NCBI GenBank assembly: GCA_964502735.1
Contig: CAZCYD010000039.1
Span: forward strand, 1-27,530
Length of the DNA stretch: 27,530 bases
Source: JACKAN01 sp964502735
Lineage (GTDB): Bacteria > Bdellovibrionota > Bdellovibrionia > Bdellovibrionales > UBA1609
Direction: 5' to 3'
Shown: positions 21,270 through 27,530 of the stretch, one piece after another
Position numbering within the stretch: the stretch's first letter is position 1
Layout of the letters: every line of letters begins with the position of its first letter
Program-made: the position numbers and the translations under genes
Notes under the pieces: generated by a model
Told to the model about the DNA's origin: nothing
Database searches by the model: none
Seen by the model: only the letters and a program-made list of their open reading frames with translations

Positions 21270-23457
21270 TGAAGATATAAAACCCCCAACCTCGATGGGT
21301 TGGGTAATTTTTTTATCTGGATTATTTATTAGTACATTCTTTGGCGGAGCAGTTAGAGCTTTTCTTTCTCCAGCTCAGCTCTCCAAGTGGGTTGAAAATA
21401 GAATATCAGAAAAAAAACCAAAGTTTTACCTCAACTTTGACCACCTGGAATTTAAGCTTTCAGATGGGATGTGGCCCAAATTTGGTTTCCAGGCCAGGGG
21501 CCTAAATATTAGTTCTAGGGACCTTTGTCAGTCCCAGTCTCAATTGGGTCTTCGCGAGGCCTATATTCCCATTAATATTTTTAGGTTGTTTCGCGGGGAG
21601 GTAAAATTCTCAGATATTGAGACAAGAGGGGTGAGGTTTTTATATCGAGAGCCATTGTGCAACTCCCAAGTTGAGGCCGAATCTCTTTTAAGACCCCCGA
21701 CGCCATTGGATTTGAAGTCGAGAGAGGAAACTGTAGGTTCAAGTTCTTCAGCCCATTTCTTTAAGAAATTCATGGCAAATAGATTTATTAAAGAGTTAAA
21801 AAACAGCAGAAAATGGTTTGATTCCTTGGAGCTTCATGATGTCGAAATAGTTTTAGACTCTGAATCTCCGCAAACTATATTAATTAGCAAACTGTCGGTA
21901 GATCTAAACAAGTATGTAGATAAGATGATTGTCTATGGACAATTTCAACCCACCTTACAGGATTTAAAAATTGAGGGGTGGCGACCTTTTAACTTTGAAG
22001 TGTTGGTATCAAGCTCTGAAATATCCCTTTTAAGTCGCGGAAGACTTAGAGAGGGAGAGGTGAATATTTTAGGAAACCTGGCGCCTGAAACTGGAAACTT
22101 TCACCTCCAATTGGACTTTAAATACTTTCCATTAATAGAACTTTTTAAAACAATAGGGAGCTTTAAAAGCTTTACTGGATATGTTGAGCCCAAACTGTCT
22201 TGGTTTTCGTGTCATATAAGCCTAAGTGGGGCTGTGCATGACTATAGAAATGCCTTTGTGCAACTTGGAGACTGTGGAGTTAAAGGTGAGTCAGGAAAAA
22301 TTTTTACAGACAATGTTTCCATAGCTCCATTTGGAGACTTTAAATATGAGCCTTTTCAGGTTGATATCCAGGATTTCCCCATGGTGTACATCTTAGAGGT
22401 TTTAAAGTTGAGTTTTAACCTGGAGCCCTCTTCAGCTATCATCAACTGGGGAAAGGTTGATGGTTACTTAGATTTTCAAAAAGAAGGTGTAAAATTTGTT
22501 GGTAAAATTAAAAATCTTGAAGCAAGTGTAAGTTTCCGAGACAAAAAGAGGTTGCAGCTCGTAAGAGTCATCGATGGTGAGGTGGAATGGAAAGGTGGGC
22601 GTACCTCTGGAATAATTAATAATATAGACATTGATGGTGGAGAGTTCGAGGGATTGCTTTCATTTAATTTTGATCAGCAACTGCTGTCGGGAGTTATTCA
22701 AAGTCATATAAAATCAGTTAAAATGAACAGACACATTAACAACCAACTATTTGTATTGGATCCCACTCCATTTGAAATATTGGGTAAGGTTCGAGTAAAA
22801 AATCGAAAGCTAGAAGAGTTGCAAGGTGTTATCGGGGTTTCTTCTGCTCATCGTGCAGGTGTAAAAATCGAAAAAATCAAGGTAGACACAAAATACAGTC
22901 AGTCGTATTGGGATTTAAGAGTAAAAGCAGAAACCGTTCAGATCGACCGGTCTAACTCCTTACATGCGGAGCTAAAGAAGGTTTTTATTTTAGAGGATAG
23001 TGATGAAGATTTTTTTATCGAGAATTTGCGTGGAACCCTTTTATTGGGCTCAAACTATCAGGGTGAGTGGTTAGGTGTTTATGCAAGAGAAAAAAACTTG
23101 GGCATTTTGCTGTCTTCTCAAGCTAAGTGGAATGAGCTGGGAGAATTAAAGGGCTGGTTGAATGTGGAGAAAAAAAACAAAAAGTGGCTAACATGGGATT
23201 TATTTGGCAATATTTTAAATATTAGATTTTCACCGTCATTATCGCTCCTTAAGTCTATTCGTCCGGAACACTCTACCGTAAATCTTTCGGTGGACTTGAG
23301 TTTGGAAGACAGAATAGGAGCCTTTGATAAAATAATGATCAGTCGCCGCGGTGAAGAGCTAAAAAGTTTTAAAGAAAAAATTATGGACACAGCAAGGAGT
23401 TGGGTTCCCGACTTTTTTAATTTGAGTGATAAATCAAAAAAACAAGACTCTCAATAA
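21265..23457 (+). CDS. AsmA-like (TamB/YhdP-type) envelope protein
   Basis: This 730-residue protein has one N-terminal membrane helix (about 13-33) followed by a long beta-rich region. Repeated short motifs such as DIETRGVRFLYREP, ELHDVEIVLDSE and FNFDQQLLSGVIQSH are typical of AsmA-like proteins. These bridge the inner and outer membrane and take part in lipid transport. A conserved opening pattern (FYLNFDHLEFKL, then PKFGFQARGLNIS) resembles the first repeat of that family. There is no enzyme motif. The C-terminal residues (FLNLS-like SKKQDSQ end) are charged. It follows greA by 51 bases; a weak ribosome site lies in the repeat. The exact subfamily cannot be settled by eye. Confidence 0.6.
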   Translation: MSEDIKPPTSMGWVIFLSGLFISTFFGGAVRAFLSPAQLSKWVENRISEKKPKFYLNFDHLEFKLSDGMWPKFGFQARGLNISSRDLCQSQSQLGLREAYIPINIFRLFRGEVKFSDIETRGVRFLYREPLCNSQVEAESLLRPPTPLDLKSREETVGSSSSAHFFKKFMANRFIKELKNSRKWFDSLELHDVEIVLDSESPQTILISKLSVDLNKYVDKMIVYGQFQPTLQDLKIEGWRPFNFEVLVSSSEISLLSRGRLREGEVNILGNLAPETGNFHLQLDFKYFPLIELFKTIGSFKSFTGYVEPKLSWFSCHISLSGAVHDYRNAFVQLGDCGVKGESGKIFTDNVSIAPFGDFKYEPFQVDIQDFPMVYILEVLKLSFNLEPSSAIINWGKVDGYLDFQKEGVKFVGKIKNLEASVSFRDKKRLQLVRVIDGEVEWKGGRTSGIINNIDIDGGEFEGLLSFNFDQQLLSGVIQSHIKSVKMNRHINNQLFVLDPTPFEILGKVRVKNRKLEELQGVIGVSSAHRAGVKIEKIKVDTKYSQSYWDLRVKAETVQIDRSNSLHAELKKVFILEDSDEDFFIENLRGTLLLGSNYQGEWLGVYAREKNLGILLSSQAKWNELGELKGWLNVEKKNKKWLTWDLFGNILNIRFSPSLSLLKSIRPEHSTVNLSVDLSLEDRIGAFDKIMISRRGEELKSFKEKIMDTARSWVPDFFNLSDKSKKQDSQ

Positions 23458-23527
23458 ATTATTAGTAATTCTAAAATCATGAAAGTCCTATTTAAAGTTG
23501 ATGTTGTACTAAAATTGCAAAACCTTC

Positions 23528-24673
23528 CTATTTAGTGGAGGCCAGTTCTTTTGCCTTATTCTCCAATTTTTTTATTCTATCGATGATCGTTTTGCCGATT
23601 CTTTCTGAGTGTTCAGCATATACTGGTTCTGTTAGCTTTTTTAGTTTATCCCTTTCGGCAGGGGTCATGGGGTATATTTTAAATCCACTTGCCTCTAGCC
23701 ACCCCTTAGCCTTTTTGTCAGTTTCAATTGCATCTTCGCGTTCAATTAAGGCCAGCTTTTGAGTCTCTTCATTTAAAATGGATTTTAAGTCATCAGGCAA
23801 ACTTTGGTAAAAAACCTCATTAACAACAATAGATGTTAAGAATAGACTGTGATTGGACTCCCAGATATGGCCCATTTTACTAGGGGCCAATCCAAACTTA
23901 AAAAATATCCTTGTATAATGACTGTAGTGATCTTCAGTTAGGCTAGCTAAACCAAGACGTGCCATATGAACTTTGGATTCCGGTTCATTCATGGCTACGA
24001 CAGTTTTGATTCCCAGTGCATTGTAAGTGGATTGGCGAACACTAGGGGGGACCACAGAATGATCATTTTCATATTTTGGCTTTGGTAGATTTTCATAAAA
24101 CTTATAAAAGGCGTGAGTTTGTAGGCTCTTTAAATGCTCGGCTTTAAAAACAGGTTTGTCAGCCACAAAAACTCTAAAACCACCACTGTAGGTAAATGCC
24201 AAGGGGCGAATGCTGTTAGACCCCTTTACGAAGTTATCTTTTAGATCCTGTCCTATTTCGCCATCTAAAACGCGAGCGACATGATCGTGATCGCGAAAAA
24301 GAAATGGCATATCAAAAACTCCAAATTGGTCAAAATAATCTGACAGCTCGCCAGCTCCTAGTTGACTCATTTGAACTTCATTTTTAAAAACCTTTTCGGC
24401 TCCCACACGAAAAATATTTCCATCGCGAACTTTATCCTGCGGAAACTGGATATTGATGATTAGACGTCCTTCGCTGCGTTCTTTTACAGAATTAACGAAA
24501 TTGTAAGTATGTCTAACTAGGCGTCTATTTTCGGGCGTATGTGCAACCAGCCATGTAGCCTCATAAACTTGCTTATTTTTTTGATTTTTTGAAACGACAA
24601 CCCCAGCAGTTACAACTGCCACAAACAAAATGCCAATTATAGAGATTTGTCCTAATATTTGCTTCGATTTCAT
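23528..24673 (-). CDS. DctP-family TRAP-type solute-binding protein, divergent
   Basis: The 381-residue protein has an N-terminal hydrophobic segment (7-28) that is either a signal peptide or an uncleaved anchor. A DctP fold follows: LGAGELSDYFDQFGVFDMPFLF, then SGGFRVFVADKPVFKAEHLKSL (residues 163-184), then the long VVNEVFYQSLPDDLKSILNE helix, as in the family. The Arg of the G-x-R motif is kept (R167). The second Arg that normally binds the substrate carboxylate, in the LKGLKxR stretch, is replaced by His187 (LKSLQTH). No DctQ or DctM membrane genes are in the window. Substrate and transporter partner are unknown, and a sensing role is possible. GGAG precedes the ATG. Confidence 0.82.
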   Translation of the reverse strand: MKSKQILGQISIIGILFVAVVTAGVVVSKNQKNKQVYEATWLVAHTPENRRLVRHTYNFVNSVKERSEGRLIINIQFPQDKVRDGNIFRVGAEKVFKNEVQMSQLGAGELSDYFDQFGVFDMPFLFRDHDHVARVLDGEIGQDLKDNFVKGSNSIRPLAFTYSGGFRVFVADKPVFKAEHLKSLQTHAFYKFYENLPKPKYENDHSVVPPSVRQSTYNALGIKTVVAMNEPESKVHMARLGLASLTEDHYSHYTRIFFKFGLAPSKMGHIWESNHSLFLTSIVVNEVFYQSLPDDLKSILNEETQKLALIEREDAIETDKKAKGWLEASGFKIYPMTPAERDKLKKLTEPVYAEHSERIGKTIIDRIKKLENKAKELASTK

Positions 24674-24707
24674 TGCAACTCCCCTCCCTCGCCACGCACA
24701 AAAAATG

Positions 24708-24802
24708 AAACAGCACGAAGCCTAGAATTTACCACATATCACAATTTATTTAAAGAATTCCGTGCGCGGAGCTGCTATTTGTCCAGTTTTAAAACAGCAC
24801 GA
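24708..24802. repeat. AAACAGCACGA direct repeat in the dctP upstream gap
   Basis: The same 11 bases occur at 24708-24718 and 24792-24802, upstream of the dctP-like start. Together with the neighbouring symmetric repeats at 24817-24854 they make this gap repeat-rich. The function is unknown. Confidence 0.4.
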
Positions 24803-24816
24803 CGTTAATTTTATAG

Positions 24817-24854
24817 TGACAACTCGGAGTTATAATGACAACTCGGAGTTGTCA
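24817..24854. promoter_or_regulatory. Duplicated symmetric site, possible operator
   Basis: TGACAACTCGGAGTT occurs twice, 19 bases apart (24817-24831, 24836-24850). The second is completed to TGACAACTC-G-GAGTTGTCA, a 9+1+9 inverted repeat ending at 24854. Two phased, symmetric copies about two helical turns apart suit cooperative binding of a dimeric regulator, possibly of dctP. It could also form a hairpin. Confidence 0.45.
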
Positions 24855-24920
24855 CGTCGGCAGGTACTTTTTTGATTTTAGGGCGAGATAAAGGGGGTTT
24901 AATTAAAAAGATCGTTAAGC

Positions 24921-24960
24921 CCAGTAACTTTAAGTCTAGTAATTCTAAGTCCAGTAACTT
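24921..24960. repeat. Three tandem 15-bp units at the end of the S49 protease gene
   Basis: CCAGTAACTT (24921, 24951) and the variant CTAGTAATTC (24936) recur with a 15-base period. The last unit encodes the final residues of the protease (SYWT), and the middle unit contains its TAG stop. The first unit lies just past the stop. It is probably a slippage duplication. Confidence 0.55.
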
Positions 24961-25943
24961 TGTAGATTATTGTATATTTTTGATACAGCAAGGCTCAAGG
25001 TGTTGGCAATTTTGTCTCCCAATCGTTTCTTTTCGGTTACTTTAACTTGGTAAATATCGTGGGTGTCTCTACGTTCAAAGAGATATTCATCACTTGTTTT
25101 GATTTCATCTATGAGGTTATTTTCAAGAGCCCTTTCACCAAACCAAGGCTCACCGGTCGCCACTTGATCTATGTTTACAACAGGCCTGTGGTTTTTGACA
25201 AAACTCTTGAAGAGGTCGTGTGTATCTTGAAGTTGTTCTTTGAATTTTTCTTTTCCTTTTTCGGTAATCTCTCCTAATACCGAAATAGTTCTTTTGTAAT
25301 CACCAGCTGTGATTTCTTGGTAATCCACATCATGTTTTTTGAGAAATCTATGAAAGTTGGGAACTTGGGCGAGAACACCGATAGAACCTAAAATGGCAAA
25401 AGGGGCTGCAATAATTTTATTGGCTGTACAAGCCATCATATAGCCGCCGCTCGCCGCAACAGTATCAACGGAGACGCAAAGAGGAATTCCCGCATTGCGA
25501 ACTCTCAGGAGCTGTGCTGAGGCCAACCCATAGGTATGGACCATGCCGCCAGGACTTGTGACTCGGACTAAGATTTCATCATTCGGCGTGGCTATGCTGA
25601 GTAAGGCTGACATCTCAATTCTTAAATTTTTTACAGCACTGGCTTTGATGTCGCCAAGAAAATCCACGACAAAAATCCTGTTTTTAATCTCATCTTTTGA
25701 GTGTTTTTTTCTCTCTTTTTCTTTTTTATCAAAGGTTTTGAGCTCTTTTTTATTAAAGATAGTTTCCCTCAAGCTTTGAGAGTATTTTGAAAGAATATCG
25801 TTAAGTTTAATTATCTCTAGAGAGGGTATGGGTGACGGCATTTTCATAGACTGTGCAGCAATAAATCCTGCAACGGCCATAAAGCCGACTACGACTGTTA
25901 AAACTTTGGCGAAAAAGACAATAAATTCTATTAAATGTTCCAT
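24945..25943 (-). CDS. sohB: SohB-type S49 family inner-membrane serine protease
   Basis: This signal-peptide-peptidase relative acts at the inner membrane on peptides or periplasmic proteins. The 332-residue protein has a membrane helix at about 8-31 and a Lys-rich cytoplasmic linker (65-87). The S49 domain has the nucleophile Ser165 in VAASGGYMMAC and general base Lys217 in ITAGDYKRT. SIGVLAQVPNFHRFL, as in E. coli SohB, lies between them. The start MEHLIEF aligns with the E. coli SohB start and is preferred over a Met six codons upstream (25961), which would lie within an AT-rich promoter-like TATTAT. The last codons lie in a 15-bp tandem repeat. It is transcribed divergently from the small secreted-protein gene. 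Confidence 0.92.
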   Translation of the reverse strand: MEHLIEFIVFFAKVLTVVVGFMAVAGFIAAQSMKMPSPIPSLEIIKLNDILSKYSQSLRETIFNKKELKTFDKKEKERKKHSKDEIKNRIFVVDFLGDIKASAVKNLRIEMSALLSIATPNDEILVRVTSPGGMVHTYGLASAQLLRVRNAGIPLCVSVDTVAASGGYMMACTANKIIAAPFAILGSIGVLAQVPNFHRFLKKHDVDYQEITAGDYKRTISVLGEITEKGKEKFKEQLQDTHDLFKSFVKNHRPVVNIDQVATGEPWFGERALENNLIDEIKTSDEYLFERRDTHDIYQVKVTEKKRLGDKIANTLSLAVSKIYNNLQSYWT

Positions 25944-25960
25944 AAGTAACAACTTATACA

Positions 25961-25967
25961 TATAATA
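25961..25967. promoter_or_regulatory. -10-like element between divergent genes
   Basis: TATAATA reads TATAAT on the plus strand (25961-25966) and TATTAT on the minus strand (25967-25962). It is well placed for either the secreted-protein gene at 26012 or sohB at 25943. No good -35 was found in either direction. Confidence 0.3.
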
Positions 25968-26011
25968 CTAAAAATGGCAATCCAACTGGAGCTTGTTGAG
26001 GATAGAAAGTT

Positions 26012-26449
26012 ATGCCAAAGGGCTTATTTGCAATTTTGATATTACTTCCGACACTTATGATGTGCGTTCTAAGTGTTTGGGCCGATGAGTTTCGCGAACT
26101 TGAGGTCCAGCATCTTAATGAAAGATACAAAGATTTTTATATCCATGAGGCTGAAAAAAAAAGAAGGGACGCGGAGAGACAAAGAGCGGCATCTGAACAA
26201 AGAGAAATTCGTCGCCAACTTGAACTAGAAAGGGAGGCGGCTCGCCGGAAGCAAGTTGCTATTCGTAAAAATCAGCCTGGCCATTTGGAGAACATTGCAC
26301 AGGAAGAAGAATACTTAAAAAAAGTTGAGGCTAGAAGAGCAAAGCAAGATGAGAAGCGTCGAGCTTTTGTGAGGGAACGGCAAAAACTTTTAAAGATACG
26401 CAGAGAAGCCAAAAGGATTCCTGATGAGAAGGAACTGGGACTCGAATAG
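26012..26449 (+). CDS. Secreted, highly charged helical protein
   Basis: This is not a recognised family. The 145-residue protein has a signal peptide (residues 1-24, hydrophobic 5-22, cleavage after VWA). The mature chain is almost all Arg, Lys, Glu, Gln and Ala with heptad-like spacing. It has two long predicted helices (about 38-85 and 92-132) separated by a KNQPGH break. It should be a coiled-coil or single-alpha-helix protein in the periplasm. GAGG lies about ten bases before the ATG. A structural or spacer role, or binding to the cell wall, is only a guess. Its stop is 16 bases before a large palindrome. Confidence 0.72.
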   Translation: MPKGLFAILILLPTLMMCVLSVWADEFRELEVQHLNERYKDFYIHEAEKKRRDAERQRAASEQREIRRQLELEREAARRKQVAIRKNQPGHLENIAQEEEYLKKVEARRAKQDEKRRAFVRERQKLLKIRREAKRIPDEKELGLE

Positions 26450-26465
26450 TTTATTTGTATGGCTT

Positions 26466-26599
26466 ATACCCATTCCCAAAATAATCGTCTAAAATTTTGC
26501 GAATGCGCCTCATGCTCATACAGCCGCAGCCTTGAGGCTGCAGAACTGCGCGTGAGGCGCATTCACAAAATTTTAGACGATTATTTTGGGAATGGGTAT
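26466..26599. repeat. 134-bp near-perfect palindrome filling a convergent gene junction
   Basis: The arms 26466-26515 and 26550-26599 are complementary at 48 of 50 positions. The exceptions are C26500/A26565 and a T-G wobble pair at 26513/26552. The 34-base centre holds its own hairpin GCAGCC-TTGA-GGCTGC (26526-26541). The outer edges read TACCC and GGGTA, so a TA sits at each end. The right edge enters the TAA stop of the minus-strand membrane gene. There is no T-run outside either arm, so it is not an ordinary terminator. A fold-back miniature element or a structured 3' RNA are the main options. Confidence 0.85.
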
Positions 26600-27333
26600 T
26601 ATTTGCTTTGTATAATAATTTCGTCTAGCTCGAGTTGTGTAAGGTCTTTAAGTCCGTTAAGAAGTTTAAAAAGTATAACCATTAAAAATGCGGTAAGCGG
26701 CAAGGCAATCACAACATAACCCATCCACCACATATCGGCAATTTGCTGATTGAGGGCTTCAGTTCTTAACTTGTCAGAGAGGCTGGGGTCGATATCCTTA
26801 AAGACCCAGTAGGCCAACATAAAGTTGAGAAATGCACTTATAAAGAAGGAAATTGAAAACAGGTTGTTGGTTCTAAGTAGCAATTTTTCGTAATTTTCGT
26901 AATTATTAAACTCCTTCAGTCGATGGTTAATCTTATCAAGATCCATAATCTGAGAAAAATTAAACATAAACTTTACGACAGGCTTTCTGGATATGGAGGA
27001 GGCTAATACGAAAACTCCGAGGAGAAAAGGAAAGGCGGCTTCTTTAACTATAAACCAAGTGCTTGAAAGCTCTAATAGAGCAAATCCTCCCGTAAAAAGT
27101 GTATTAAAAACACCAAAAATTGAAATGTAGTTGGTGCGATCATTTTGAAAGTAGTCATGGAGACCATAAAAAACTGGTAAACTCAAAGCTAAAACCAGGG
27201 CCCAGGTGGGTCCACCCTCCCCCAGGAAATGTGAGGTTTTTGTTAAAATCAAATACGGGGCTATTATGTTTACAATTAGACTAATAAAGGGGTTTTCTTT
27301 TTTGGTGTTGGTCGCCAGGTTGCTTTCTGTCAT
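26599..27333 (-). CDS. Multi-pass membrane protein, VC0807-like
   Basis: The 244-residue protein has about six membrane helices (approximately 15-36, 43-62, 69-87, 92-112, 155-176, 200-225). A charged loop of about 40 residues lies between the fourth and fifth. The core (VNIIAPYLILTKTS, then LSLPVFYGLHDYF, then FNTLFTGGFALLEL and VKEAAFPFLLG) resembles the VC0807/septation-protein-A-like family as I remember it; those proteins have no established activity. The ATG has no clear Shine-Dalgarno sequence. The stop codon is built from the edge of the adjoining palindrome. The function is not assigned. Confidence 0.72.
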   Translation of the reverse strand: MTESNLATNTKKENPFISLIVNIIAPYLILTKTSHFLGEGGPTWALVLALSLPVFYGLHDYFQNDRTNYISIFGVFNTLFTGGFALLELSSTWFIVKEAAFPFLLGVFVLASSISRKPVVKFMFNFSQIMDLDKINHRLKEFNNYENYEKLLLRTNNLFSISFFISAFLNFMLAYWVFKDIDPSLSDKLRTEALNQQIADMWWMGYVVIALPLTAFLMVILFKLLNGLKDLTQLELDEIIIQSK

Positions 27334-27530
27334 GGTTTCAATTTGCCAAGGCAGGGGCGAAAGTCAATAAAATTGGCCTAAAAATATGAATAAATTACAA
27401 AAGGCTATGACTATAAAAAAATTTAATGTTAATTCAAAGCACTTAGAATTCGATAAAATTGGGGATGTCGTGTAATCTGCAGTTGCTAAATATCAAACGT
27501 CAGCCAATCAAATTAATCATTAATTAAGAG

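Noticed and set aside
26466..26599. Integron attC site as an explanation for the palindrome
   Set aside because: The GTTRRRY/RYYYAAC core sites and the unpaired extrahelical bases expected of attC are absent, and no integrase is nearby.
26459..26719. Plus-strand 86-residue frame running through the palindrome and the end of the membrane gene
   Set aside because: It has no ribosome site, its first half is the palindrome itself, and its second half is antisense to a convincing gene.
27386..27475. 29-residue frame MNKLQKAMTIKKF... upstream of the VC0807-like gene
   Set aside because: It has no ribosome site and an AT-rich codon makeup, is very short, and has no recognisable feature. The 197-base end region 27334-27530 holds nothing else I can support.

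Overview
The window looks like chromosome of a moderately AT-rich Gram-negative bacterium, most likely a Bdellovibrionota (Bdellovibrio-like) relative. This placement is inference. It rests on the mix of genes (many secreted proteins without known family, an orphan ParA-like ATPase, a CheW-like protein, several M23 peptidases, a shortened ATP-type PEP carboxykinase, an orphan DctP-type binding protein) and on overall base composition. No rRNA, tRNA, CRISPR array, transposase, integrase or phage structural gene was found.

Layout. 1-3654: a small ribosome-hibernation-factor-like protein (+) converges on a methylmalonyl-CoA mutase / MeaB chaperone operon (-). 3931-5566: M23 metallopeptidase and an EEP-family lipoprotein (+, overlapping). 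5729-7438: metallo-beta-lactamase-fold hydrolase (-), CheW-like protein (+), ribosomal protein L33 (-). 7526-10219: three secreted proteins in a row (-), one resembling DUF2145, the last followed by a clear intrinsic terminator. 10220-10626: a gene-free stretch holding short GATC-containing repeats. 10627-14192: a tight minus-strand run pdxJ, gloB, secreted redoxin, ParA-like ATPase and a tiny basic disordered protein. 14397-16356: pckA and dtd (+). 16394-17918: membrane-anchored M23 peptidase (-) and a BFD-type [2Fe-2S] protein (+), divergent. 17960-20496: NrnA-like DHH phosphoesterase and MgtE magnesium transporter (-). 20737-23457: greA and an AsmA-like envelope protein (+). 23528-25943: orphan TRAP-type binding protein and SohB-type S49 protease (-). 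26012-27333: secreted charged helical protein (+) and a VC0807-like membrane protein (-), separated by a 134-bp near-perfect palindrome.

How the genes fit together. The core genes point to propionate/odd-chain or branched-chain carbon entering as methylmalonyl-CoA and passing to succinyl-CoA, and to PEP formation from oxaloacetate by PckA. Both would suit an amino-acid- or lipid-consuming lifestyle, but this is inference. Many other genes act at the envelope (two M23 peptidases, AsmA-like, SohB, several secreted proteins).

Most interesting items: the palindrome at 26466-26599; the redoxin/ParA/small basic protein set with an iterated GATC-repeat tract just downstream; a 21-bp sequence found at two separate convergent gene junctions; and the block of unassigned secreted proteins at 7.5-10.2 kb. 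None of these proves a new system from this sequence alone.
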